From Stenotrophomonas sp. MMGLT7 (lineage in GTDB: Bacteria > Pseudomonadota > Gammaproteobacteria > Xanthomonadales > Xanthomonadaceae), in assembly GCF_021168555.1 (NCBI RefSeq), contig NZ_JAJOZS010000002.1:186001-250000 (forward strand): DNA of 64,000 nucleotides, in the 5' to 3' direction. Below the pieces are notes generated by a model. It had not been told where the DNA came from. It saw nothing but the letters and a program-made list of their open reading frames with translations, and did not search any database. The position numbers and the translations under genes were made by a program. Each line of letters starts with the position of its first letter. Position 1 is the stretch's first letter. This document shows, in pieces, positions 56,058 through 63,960 of the stretch.

Positions 56058-56762
56058 ATGATCGAATTCGGACACCTCACCCATGCCGGCCTGCGCCGCG
56101 AGCTCAACGAGGACACCTACTACGGCGACAGCGAGCTGGGCCTGTGGCTGGTGGCAGACGGCATGGGCGGCCACGCCTGCGGCGAGGTGGCCAGCGCCCT
56201 GGCGCGCGAGACCATCGTGCGCGAGGTACGCGCCGGCGCCGCGCTGGCGCAGGCGATCAGGGTCGCCGACGAGGAGATCATCCGTACCTCGCGCCGCCGC
56301 AACGACACCCTGCCCATGGGCACCACGGTGGTCGCCGCGCGCGTGCAGGGCAACCGCTTCGAGGTCGCCTGGGTCGGCGACAGCCGTGCCTACCTGTGGT
56401 GCCAGGACAAGCTGGCGCAGCTGAGCCAGGACCACAGCTACGTGCAGGAACTGATCGCCCAGGGCACGCTGACCGCCGAGCAGGCGCGCGCGCACCCGCA
56501 CCGCAACGTGGTCACCCAGGCGCTGGGCGTGACCGACCCCAACCACCTGAACGTGGCGACGATGACCGGCGAGCTGCGCCCGGGCATGCGGCTGCTGCTG
56601 TGCAGCGACGGCCTGACCGAGGAAGTGGACGACGGCGGCATCGCCCAGGCGCTGGGCCACGACGACTACAGCGCCCAGGAATGCGTGGACGCCCTGGTAG
56701 CCGCCGCGCTCGACGGCGGCGGCTCGGACAACATCACCGCCATCGTGGTGCGCTGCCACTGA
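56058..56762 (+). CDS. PP2C-family protein serine/threonine phosphatase
   Basis: The 234-aa protein has the PP2C metal motifs NEDTYYGD, LVADGMGGHACGEVAS, VAWVGDSRAYLW, LLLCSDGLTEEVDD and GGSDNITAIVVR. It is the stand-alone Stp1/PrpC type that reverses Hanks-kinase phosphorylation. No partner kinase of that type is next to it. Confidence 0.95.
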   Translation: MIEFGHLTHAGLRRELNEDTYYGDSELGLWLVADGMGGHACGEVASALARETIVREVRAGAALAQAIRVADEEIIRTSRRRNDTLPMGTTVVAARVQGNRFEVAWVGDSRAYLWCQDKLAQLSQDHSYVQELIAQGTLTAEQARAHPHRNVVTQALGVTDPNHLNVATMTGELRPGMRLLLCSDGLTEEVDDGGIAQALGHDDYSAQECVDALVAAALDGGGSDNITAIVVRCH

Positions 56763-56782
56763 GCCCCCATCCCCAGAAAGCC

Positions 56783-56816
56783 GCAGGAGCGACTTCAGTC
56801 GCGATGGGGCTTTACC
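56783..56816. repeat. Left half of the REP broken by the insertion sequence
   Basis: GCAGGAGCGACTTCAGTCGC followed by GATGGGGCTTTACC forms the left arm; its partner GGGAAAGCCCC...GCGACTGAAGTCGCTCCTAC lies at 57890-57922. In the intact copy at 18164-18233 the arms are 18 bp apart. Confidence 0.8.
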
Positions 56817-56907
56817 GGTACCTGATTAGCGCTAAGTTGTGCGCAGTCGCGGCGGCCGAGACGGGGAAGTAGCAAGCTCGGGCCATCTTCTTCCGAGGAG
56901 TGCGGCG

Positions 56908-57857
56908 ATGAGCATGAACCGCGTGCAGTTCCAGCCGGGCCTGTCGATGGCGCAGTTCTTGGAGCGCTATGGCACCGAAGCGGCCTGCGAGCAGGCCTTG
57001 CAGCAGGCGCGCTGGCCGGAGGGGTTCGTCTGTCCCGTGTGCGGCGGGCGGCGGGCCAGTTGTTTTCCCCATCGAGGGCGACCGATGTGGCAATGCTCAG
57101 CCTGCCATCACCAGAGCAGCCTGCGGGCCGGGACCGTGTTTGACAACACCAAGCTGCCGCTGAGCACCTGGCTGTTGGCGCTGTATCTGTTGAGCCAGCA
57201 CAAGACCAACCTGTCGGCGTTGGCGCTGATGCGGTATCTGGGGGTGTGCTACCGCACGGCCTGGCGGCTCAAGCACAAGCTGATGCAGGCGATGAGCGAA
57301 CAGGAGGCCGGACGTCGGCTGGGCGGCCTGGTGCAGCTCGACGATGCCTACCTGGGTGGGGAGTGTCCGGGCGGCAAGCCCGGCCGGGGCTCGCCCAACA
57401 AGCGCCCTTTCTGATTGCCGTGGAGGTCACGCCGGGGAACCGGCCACGGCAGCTCGTCCTCGATCCGGTCCCTGGTTTCACCAAACGGGCGCTGCTGGAG
57501 TGGGCGCACACGCGCTTGCGGCCAGGCAGCCACGTGTATAGCGACGGCACCAGCGCCTTCGCGGTGGCTCTGGCCGAGTTGGGGCAGGGCCACACCGTCC
57601 TGCCCGGCAAGCGGCGTCCTGCTACCGAGCAGGAGCATAGTCGCTGGCTGAACGTGATTCTAGGCAACGTCAAACGCTCCCTGGACGGGGCCTACCACGC
57701 CTTTGGTTTCTTCAAGTACGCCTCGCGCTACTTAGCCGAAGCGGCCTGGCGCTTCAATCGGCGGACCCACTTGGAAGCGTTGGTGCCCCAGCTGTTGGAG
57801 ACCGCCGCCCGCGGTACGCGATGGAGCGAGCGAGGGCTACGCCAAGTCCACGTCTAG
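56908..57857 (+). CDS. IS1595/ISXO2 transposase, needing a -1 frameshift
   Basis: The first frame starts at ATG 56908 (GAGGAG upstream) and gives MSMNRVQFQPGLSMAQFLER, a zinc ribbon CPVCGGRRASCFPHRGRPMW...CSACHHQ, a helix-turn-helix and the first catalytic Asp (LVQLDDAYLGGE). It stops at 57412-57414. Shifting by -1 at 57405-57411 continues in the second frame as PFLIAVEVTPGNRP with the second catalytic Asp (VYSDGTSAFA) and a C-terminal LNVILGNVKRSLDGAYHAFGF, to 57857. The joined product of about 316 aa is complete for ISXO2-like transposases. Whether the shift is programmed or a one-base deletion cannot be told from one copy. Confidence 0.8.
57405..57451 (+). other. Candidate -1 programmed frameshift signal in the transposase
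   Basis: The zero-frame codons read C_CCT_TTC (57405-57411), a canonical X_XXY_YYZ heptamer, followed directly by the UGA stop. Four or five nt later TGCCGTGG (57416-57423) pairs with CCACGGCA (57444-57451), with inner pairs GGT/ACC. Slippage gives the full transposase. Confidence 0.55.
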
Positions 57858-57889
57858 GGGAGCTGACACTTAGCACTAATCAGGTCCCG

Positions 57890-57922
57890 GGAAAGCCCCA
57901 TCGCGACTGAAGTCGCTCCTAC
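57890..57922. repeat. Right half of the REP broken by the insertion sequence
   Basis: GGGAAAGCCCCATCGCGACTGAAGTCGCTCCTAC complements the half at 56783-56816 (written here as two overlapping arms, GGGAAAGCCCC and GCGACTGAAGTCGCTCCTAC). Confidence 0.8.
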
Positions 57923-57998
57923 AGGTCGTTGCTGCGACGCCTGCAGGGATGCGACGACGGGAATCACGACCGATCATTTGGACGTTGACGCACCCGGC

Positions 57999-59339
57999 TC
58001 AGGAGCTGGACGGCGCTTCCGCATCGTCCACCGACGGGTGGAAGCTCAGCTTGGCCACCACGCCGCGCTCGCGCCGCGGCCGCACCCTGACCTGCCAGCC
58101 GTACAGTTCGCACAGGCGGCTGACGATCGACAGGCCGATGCCGCCACCCTGCGAATGTCCGGCATGGGTGCCGCGGTAGCCGCGCTGGAACAGCTTGGCC
58201 GCATCCTCCTCGCTCAGCCCGGGACCGGTGTCGGCCACCTCCACCGCATCGTCGAGCACGGTGACGACCACCTGCCCCTCCTGCGTGTACTTGACCGCGT
58301 TGCCGATCAGGTTGCCCAGCGCGACGGACAGGGCCGATTCGGGCGCATCGATCACCAGGTCGCGATTGCCGTCCAGCAGCAGTTCCAGCGGCTTGCCGCC
58401 GAGCTGGGCACGGTGCGACTCGATCAGCTGCTCGGCGACCCGGGCGACGTTGCTGCTGCCCTGCCCGCGCTCGTTGCGCGAGAGCAGCAGCAAGGCGCCG
58501 ATCAGGTCGGTGCACTGCTGCTCGGCGCGCTGGATGCGCTGCAGCCGCTGCAGCACCTTCTCGTCCAGGTTCGGCCGCGTCAGCAACAGCTCGGTGGCGC
58601 CGCGGATCACCGCCAGCGGCGTGCGCAGCTCGTGGCTGACGTCGGCGTTGAACTCGCGGTCGCGCTGGACCACCTCGGTCAGCCGCCCCGAGTAGTCGTC
58701 CAGCGCCTCGGCCAGCTGGCCGACCTCGTCGTCAGGGAAATGCGGCGCCAGCGGCTTGGGATCGCCGGTTCCGCCGCGGTAGCCGCGCAACCGCATGGCC
58801 AGTTCCGACACCGGCTTCATCACCTTCGCCGCCGACCACCGACCGATCAACAGCGAAAAAAAACCAAACAACAAAATCGAAACGTACAACCAAGCATTTA
58901 ATCGATCCTGGGCAACACTAGCTCGAGTTGTATCATATGCAAGAAAAAACCAAGCCTCTGGCGTCTTTCGTACTGCGACCTTGTACGCCAGCGGATTATT
59001 CATCTCATCTGTCCCGCTATACCCCTCGATACCTTCCGGCATCTTTTCCCAGCCCGGAAAATCTCGCGCAAGCCGCGCCATTGCCTCCATATCATTCGGA
59101 TTAACTGCACGCGCATACATCTGTTCGACCTGGAGCGTGGGCTTCGCATCTGGATTCTCCGCATATGATCGCGCCATCACTTCGATGTTGCGATTCATCA
59201 CGTCCTCGATCATTTTTGTTTCGATGTATCGACTAGCCCATATTGTCGCAAGCGCGAACAGAATCGCCAGCCCAGTACCGAACAGAAAGAACGACAGAAT
59301 TATACGGGTGCGTAGACGCCGCCGGCTACGACCCTTCAT
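57999..59339 (-). CDS. Membrane sensor histidine kinase with atypical low-GC sensor half
   Basis: The 446-aa protein (from MKGRSRRRLRTR; GGGGA lies 6-9 nt upstream) has TM1 at about 13-35, a periplasmic domain of about 115 residues (36-150, no cysteines), TM2 at about 151-170, a HAMP domain, the H-box ADVSHELRTPLAVIRG, the N-box NLIGNAVKYTQEG and G-boxes EVADTGPGLSEED and GGGIGLSIV. An upstream ATG at 59366 is an alternative start. The DNA for TM1, the periplasmic domain and half of TM2 is low-GC (38% and 45% in two hand-counted 60-base lines) while the kinase core is 73% in one such line. A peptide gene and the response regulator lie upstream; a strong terminator separates the peptide gene from this one. 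Confidence 0.93.
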   Translation of the reverse strand: MKGRSRRRLRTRIILSFFLFGTGLAILFALATIWASRYIETKMIEDVMNRNIEVMARSYAENPDAKPTLQVEQMYARAVNPNDMEAMARLARDFPGWEKMPEGIEGYSGTDEMNNPLAYKVAVRKTPEAWFFLAYDTTRASVAQDRLNAWLYVSILLFGFFSLLIGRWSAAKVMKPVSELAMRLRGYRGGTGDPKPLAPHFPDDEVGQLAEALDDYSGRLTEVVQRDREFNADVSHELRTPLAVIRGATELLLTRPNLDEKVLQRLQRIQRAEQQCTDLIGALLLLSRNERGQGSSNVARVAEQLIESHRAQLGGKPLELLLDGNRDLVIDAPESALSVALGNLIGNAVKYTQEGQVVVTVLDDAVEVADTGPGLSEEDAAKLFQRGYRGTHAGHSQGGGIGLSIVSRLCELYGWQVRVRPRRERGVVAKLSFHPSVDDAEAPSSS

Positions 59340-59430
59340 TATTTTCCCCACCAATTCGAACCTCATGGCAAGACCGGCACATGAATGTCGACACCGCAGA
59401 TAACAACACAAATCAGCAAATCACACCCCG

Positions 59431-59463
59431 AAAAACAACAGCGACCCACTTGGGTCGCTGTTG
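59431..59463 (-). terminator. Strong terminator between the peptide gene and the kinase gene
   Basis: CAACAGCGACCC (59436-59447) pairs over 12 bp with GGGTCGCTGTTG (59452-59463) with an ACTT loop. On the minus strand five T residues follow (59435-59431). It lies 14 bp past the peptide stop, so most transcripts from upstream should stop here and the kinase would depend on read-through or its own promoter. Confidence 0.85.
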
Positions 59464-59476
59464 CAAATCACGACAA

Positions 59477-59668
59477 TCAAAATGGATTAGTACAAGAAGG
59501 AACTTCGTGACAATCAGTCTCAAAGGACCAGCTACCAAGCCACCCTAAATCGTAAGTAACTGAAGTACAAATGGTACATGATGCCTGACGGGCAAATGCA
59601 GAACTAGCCCCCAGCGCCAACCCAACCAATACCACGATGGAAAACAGCGTCTTCTTCATCCTTTTCAT
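59477..59668 (-). CDS. Secreted four-cysteine peptide precursor between RR and HK
   Basis: The 63-aa precursor starts MKRMKKTLFSIVVLVGLALG with a clear signal peptide and a predicted cleavage after AFA (residue 26). The mature part is 37 residues with Cys at precursor positions 31, 34, 53 and 59 (CTIC and CHEVPSC), rich in Trp, Phe and Tyr. I chose the ATG at 59668 because AAGGA lies 10 nt upstream; the ATG at 59695 would add 9 residues. There is no double-Gly leader. I do not recognise the family. Placement and GC suggest that it is co-inherited with the kinase sensor domain, so a ligand or periplasmic modulator role is plausible but unproven. Confidence 0.75.
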   Translation of the reverse strand: MKRMKKTLFSIVVLVGLALGASSAFARQASCTICTSVTYDLGWLGSWSFETDCHEVPSCTNPF

Positions 59669-59844
59669 CACTTTCCGTCCTTTGCTCTTTATCATCTAGA
59701 CATGATCGCCAGTCATCACCTAACGATACAAATAACTTCTTGCATCGCTTCTCCACCCTACACTATCCGCTGGGAAGAGAGCAATTCTCAGGAGACGCGT
59801 AGACGGCAAGAACCACCACACACGCATTCCTGGAGGGAGAACCG

Positions 59845-60522
59845 TCAGGCATCCGGTGCGGCGATGCGGTAGCCGATGCCATGGCGGGTCTGGATCATGG
59901 GAACTTCGAAGGGCTTGTCCACCACTGCGCGCAATCCGTGGATATGCACGCGCAGGGAATCCGAATCGGGCAGTTCCTCGCCCCATACCCGGGTCTCCAG
60001 CTCCTGCCGGGTGACCACCGCCGGCGACGCCTCCATCAGCGCCTGCAGGATCTTCAGCGCGGTGGGGTTGAGCTGCAGCAGCTTGCCCTGGCGCCGCACC
60101 TCGAGCGTGTCGAGGTTGTATTCCAGGTCGCCGGTTTCCAGCACCCGCGTATGCATGCCCTTGCCGCGGCGCGCCAGCGCGTTGAGCCGGACCTCGACTT
60201 CCTGCAGCGCGAACGGCTTGATCAGGTAGTCGTCGGCACCGGAATCGAAGCCGGCCAGCTTGTTGTCCAGCGAATCGCGGGCGGTGAGCATCAGCACCGG
60301 GGTCTGCTTGCGCGCCTCGTTGCGCAGCTTGCGGCAGACCTCGATGCCGTCCATCCCGGGCAGGTTGAGGTCGAGCACGATCGCATCGAAATCGTGCACC
60401 ACCGCCAGGTGCAGGCCGGTGACGCCGTCGGCGGCGAAGTCCACGGTGTGGCCGCGGTCCTCGAGGTAGTCGCCCAGGTTGGCGGCGATGTCGCTGTTGT
60501 CTTCTATTACCAGAATGCGCAC
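59845..60522 (-). CDS. OmpR-family response regulator
   Basis: The 225-aa protein (GTG start at 60522, GAGAG 8 nt upstream) has a receiver domain with acidic pocket IED, phospho-acceptor in VLDLNLPGMDG and Lys in YLIKPFA, and an OmpR-type winged helix ending VHIHGLRAVVDKPFEVPMIQTRHGIGYRI. It resembles ColR/RaxR-type regulators of xanthomonads. It is transcribed toward the peptide and kinase genes (176-bp and 137-bp gaps) and is GC-rich. Confidence 0.93.
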   Translation of the reverse strand: MRILVIEDNSDIAANLGDYLEDRGHTVDFAADGVTGLHLAVVHDFDAIVLDLNLPGMDGIEVCRKLRNEARKQTPVLMLTARDSLDNKLAGFDSGADDYLIKPFALQEVEVRLNALARRGKGMHTRVLETGDLEYNLDTLEVRRQGKLLQLNPTALKILQALMEASPAVVTRQELETRVWGEELPDSDSLRVHIHGLRAVVDKPFEVPMIQTRHGIGYRIAAPDA

Positions 60523-60689
60523 GTCGTATCTCTCGTTGGGCTTGGCCTGCTGGCAGGGCACCGGAGGGGTCGCGCACTTCACCGCCCGCTTGGCGGGCCG
60601 TGAGTCGGACCGGTGCTTTAGGCTAGGAATTATGAAGACCAAGGTGTGAAGGTAGCTATCCTTTATACAGCCCGCACTCTTAAAAGTTC

Positions 60690-61592
60690 CTATGCCGTGG
60701 AATCCGCCGTGCTGACGCCGCCCAGCCGTCGCTCGATCTCGCCGATGATGCAGCCGGCCACATCCTGCCTGGCCACCGTCTCGACGCCTTCCAGCCCGGG
60801 CGTGGAGTTGACCTCCAGCACCAGCGGTCCGCGTTGCGAACGGATCAGGTCCACGCCGGCCACGCCAAGGCCCAGCGCCCGCGCCGAGCGCACGGCGACC
60901 GCCGCCTCCTCGTCGCTTATGGCCACTGCCGAAGCCGAACCGCCCAGATGCAGGTTGGCGCGGAAGTCGCCCTCGCTGGCCTGCCTGCGCATGGCGGCGA
61001 CCACGCGCTCGCCCACCACCAGGCAACGCACGTCCGCGCCCTGCGCCTCGCCGATGAATTCCTGCACCAGGAAGTCGGCATAGAGCCCGCGCAGCGCTTC
61101 CACCACGCCACGGGAGGCGCTGTTCTTCTCGGTCAGGATGACGCCGTTGCCCTGGCTGCCCTGGTTGAGCTTCACCACGTGCGGCGGCGGGCCCAGCATC
61201 GACAGCAGGTCCAGGGTGTCGTCGGGGCTGTCGCCGAACACGGTGACCGGCATGTCGATGCCCTGCGCGGCCAGCAGCTGGTGCGCGCGCAGCTTGTCGC
61301 GGGCGCGCAGGATCGCATCGGACGGGTTGGGCGTGTACGCGCCCATCAGCTCGAACTGGCGCAGCACGGCGGTGGCGTAGCGGGTGACCGAGGCGCCGAT
61401 GCGCGGGATCACCGCGTCGTAGCCGGTCAACGGCCGCCCCTTGTAGTGCAGGGAAAAGCCGCCGGCGGCGATGCGCATGTAGCAGCGCAGCGGATCGAGC
61501 ACGCGCACGCTGTGGCCGCGTTCGCGCCCGGCCTCCACCAGGCGGCGGGTGGAGTAGAGCTTGCTGTTGCGGGAGAGGATGGCGAGCTTCAT
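60690..61592 (-). CDS. rimK: RimK-type ATP-grasp ligase
   Basis: The 300-aa protein starts [20 protein letters not shown] and has the ATP-grasp blocks [38 protein letters not shown] and [12 protein letters not shown]. RimK adds glutamate residues to ribosomal protein S6. It sits 167 bp upstream of the response regulator on the same strand, but may be a separate transcript. Confidence 0.94.
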   Translation of the reverse strand: MKLAILSRNSKLYSTRRLVEAGRERGHSVRVLDPLRCYMRIAAGGFSLHYKGRPLTGYDAVIPRIGASVTRYATAVLRQFELMGAYTPNPSDAILRARDKLRAHQLLAAQGIDMPVTVFGDSPDDTLDLLSMLGPPPHVVKLNQGSQGNGVILTEKNSASRGVVEALRGLYADFLVQEFIGEAQGADVRCLVVGERVVAAMRRQASEGDFRANLHLGGSASAVAISDEEAAVAVRSARALGLGVAGVDLIRSQRGPLVLEVNSTPGLEGVETVARQDVAGCIIGEIERRLGGVSTADSTA

Positions 61593-61949
61593 CGCGTGGT
61601 TCGCGCGCAGCAGCCCTGGCGCATCTTGCCCGGGCGGTAGGGGGACTGCCTCAGGCCCTGGCACGGCGCCTGGAAGATGGAGCGACCAAGTGCCCGTGCC
61701 GCCTCATGGGAGGGCGACTTCCGGCTTGCCTCGCGCGGCAGGCAGGCATGATCGCGCAAGCCGCGGGCCCGGTCCAGCGCGACAGCGGGGTGCCGGGCGT
61801 GTCGATCGCTTCCTTAGGCAGTGCGCACCGCAGCTGCGCGCACGCGCCGGGCGAGGAAGAAGGAGGACGCGGGCATCCGGCCACGCCCAGGCAATGGCGC
61901 GGGGCCGGACCTGCCAAGCCCGACAGGCCGACTCGGGGAGGGCACGCCG
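61593..61949. other. 357-bp spacer between rimK and the acyltransferase gene
   Basis: GC-rich sequence with no supportable gene, known repeat or terminator that I can identify. Confidence 0.45.
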
Positions 61950-63032
61950 TCAGGAGGCCTGGCCCGCCAGCCCGGGCGGCCTCAGCCTGGCGGCGACCGC
62001 CCTTCCCCAGCGGATCGCAGGCAGCTCGACCAGCTTGTGGAACAGCAGCGCGAGCGCCAGGCTGGCCACCAGCAAGCCCACGAACGTGGCGCCCTTGCCA
62101 GCCCGGGTCTCGGGTGCCGGAAGGAACTTCTGCACCACATTCATCAGCGGGAAGTGCAGCAGGTAGAGCGAGTAGGAGACGTCGCCCAGGAACCCGAGGG
62201 ACTTCACCTCGGGCAGGCGTGCGTGCAGGCCCAGCAGCACCACCGCCGCGAAGATCGGCGCGGCGAACCAGAATCCATGGCTCATGCCGAACGGGACCGG
62301 CCCCTCGACGAACGCGGCCGGCACGGCGCACAGCAGCACCGCCAGGGCGAGGTACTTCAGCGCCTTGCTGGCGCGATGCCGGGACGCCCTCTCGAACAGC
62401 ACCGCCACCACCATCCCGAAGGCGAACTCGTAGAAGATCGTGTTGCTCAGGACCTGCAGCGGGACGTTCCACCACGCCACGACCGGGAACCGCGCCGACG
62501 CCTGCGAGGAGAACGCATAGGATCCGTTGGCCGCGGTCTGCAGTCCCAGCGTCAGCGCCACGATCAGCAGGATGCACAGCGGCACGCGGTACTTCCGGCT
62601 CACGGCCATCGCCGCGCAGAACAGCAGGTAGAAGTACACCTCGTAGGTCAGCGTCCACGGCGGACCGAGCATGTTGTAGCCGAACTCCGGGCCCTGGTCG
62701 CGGTAGTCCTCCAGGCACAGGGCCAGCGAGCAAAGCTGGTCCGACAGGCTCCGGTCGCGGTAGAGCGCCAGTGTCGCCAGCAGCCAGACCACGAAGAAGA
62801 CCGGGTAGATCCGGAAGAAGCGCTTGGCGGCGAACGAGGCGGGGGGCTCGCGCCCGTCACGAGTGACCAGGGTGATGATGAAGCCGCTGATCATGAAGAA
62901 GATGTCCACCCCCAGTGCGCCGGGTATCTGCCGGCTCGCGCTCTCGGGCAGCAGATACGAGAAATGCGCGACCACGACCAGCAACGCGCACAGCCCCCTC
63001 AGGTAATGGATCGAGACGATCTTTCCATGCAT
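61950..63032 (-). CDS. Acyltransferase family 3 membrane protein
   Basis: The 360-aa protein begins MHGKIVSIHYLRGLCALLVVVAHFSYLL, the Acyl_transf_3 start with the catalytic-type His in VVAHF, and GVDIFFMISGFII; about ten helices follow. Such enzymes O-acetylate exopolysaccharide, O-antigen or peptidoglycan. There is no neighbouring sugar-polymer gene, so the target is unknown. Confidence 0.9.
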   Translation of the reverse strand: MHGKIVSIHYLRGLCALLVVVAHFSYLLPESASRQIPGALGVDIFFMISGFIITLVTRDGREPPASFAAKRFFRIYPVFFVVWLLATLALYRDRSLSDQLCSLALCLEDYRDQGPEFGYNMLGPPWTLTYEVYFYLLFCAAMAVSRKYRVPLCILLIVALTLGLQTAANGSYAFSSQASARFPVVAWWNVPLQVLSNTIFYEFAFGMVVAVLFERASRHRASKALKYLALAVLLCAVPAAFVEGPVPFGMSHGFWFAAPIFAAVVLLGLHARLPEVKSLGFLGDVSYSLYLLHFPLMNVVQKFLPAPETRAGKGATFVGLLVASLALALLFHKLVELPAIRWGRAVAARLRPPGLAGQAS

Positions 63033-63450
63033 TCGACGGGAGGCTCCTGTGGCAGGTAGGGATTGGCCGCATGGCGACGCCGTCGCGAGCTGCATGGGGC
63101 AGCACACGACGAAACAAGGCAGGGAAATGGACCGACGTGCGGAGGTGGAACCGGCCGGTCAGGCCGCGGGCGCGGCGCGGCCAGCGAGGTGTCCGGGCGG
63201 GCGCGGTGGAGCGTGGGAGAAGACGAGGGCGATCGACGCCGGGATCGGACTGAACATGCATTCCAGTCTACGAGGGCCTTCGTTATGGTTCGGCTAACCG
63301 CGTGCCCCTGGCGTCCGGCGTTCAGCTGCGGGCCGGCCCGTGGTGAAGCGACGACAGCCGGGAACGCAGGCATGCCGAGCGGGCACACGGCCTTCCACCG
63401 GGCCGCAATAGCAGCTCGTTGGAAGGCGCACCTCATCCCCCGCACACGAC
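63033..63450. other. 418-bp spacer between HxlR gene and acyltransferase
   Basis: No gene or repeat that I can defend; several short frames on both strands are GC-driven. It must hold the acyltransferase promoter. Confidence 0.45.
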
Positions 63451-63813
63451 TCAGTGGCTCGCGTCGTAGCGCACCCGGTTCCCGTGGATGGCTGCGCGAT
63501 GGGCGACGGCCCATTCCGCCAACCGCCGCAGCGGGTCGGACAAGGATTGCCCCAGCGCGGTCAATGCATAGTCCACCTGCGGCGGCGTGGTGGCACGGAC
63601 CGTGCGCTCGACCATGCCGTCGCGTTCGAGCGCCTTGAGCGTGCGGGCCAGCATCTGCTGCGAGATCCCGCCAACCTGGCGCTTGATGTCGTTGAAGCGC
63701 CGCGGCCGATCGTGCAGGGCGACCACCACCTGCACGGTCCATTTGTCCCCGACCCTGCCGAGAAACTCGCCGACCCCTCGGCAATCGCGGGCAACGGATG
63801 CGGTCTCATCCAT
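63451..63813 (-). CDS. HxlR-family winged-helix regulator
   Basis: The 120-aa protein (from MDETASVARDCRGVGEFLGRVG) has the HxlR pattern: an N-terminal Cys, GDKWTVQVVVALHDRPRRFNDIKR, ISQQMLARTLKALERDGMVER and the wing YALTALGQSL. These regulators often respond to redox or electrophiles through the Cys and repress a divergent oxidoreductase. Divergent gene: the partial CDS at 63961. Confidence 0.92.
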   Translation of the reverse strand: MDETASVARDCRGVGEFLGRVGDKWTVQVVVALHDRPRRFNDIKRQVGGISQQMLARTLKALERDGMVERTVRATTPPQVDYALTALGQSLSDPLRRLAEWAVAHRAAIHGNRVRYDASH

Positions 63814-63960
63814 ATGACTTGGTCCTGGAAATATGCGTTTGACGGGCAATCTTTTAGTCACCTATGTTGCCCTGGTCAACAGAATTGACCTGGACGCGCA
63901 CCGGTCCGGTGCCGGCATCGGCCGGTCGCAGCGGCGCTTCATCGAGAGAGGAAAACCAGC

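Larger units (their letters stand above)
56817..57889 (+). mobile_element. IS1595-family (ISXO2-type) insertion sequence
   Basis: About 1.07 kb with terminal inverted repeats GGTACCTGATTAGCGCTAAG (left, from 56817) and, on the minus strand from 57889, GGGACCTGATTAGTGCTAAG. It encodes one transposase split by a -1 shift. It lies inside a REP palindrome. I could not find a clean 8-bp target duplication; the bases flanking the ends (ACC/GGG) come from the REP centre. Confidence 0.88.

Noticed and set aside
56817-57889. Clean 8-bp target duplication of the insertion sequence
   Set aside because: Flanks are the two arms of a palindrome; the bases next to the ends differ and no true direct repeat was found.
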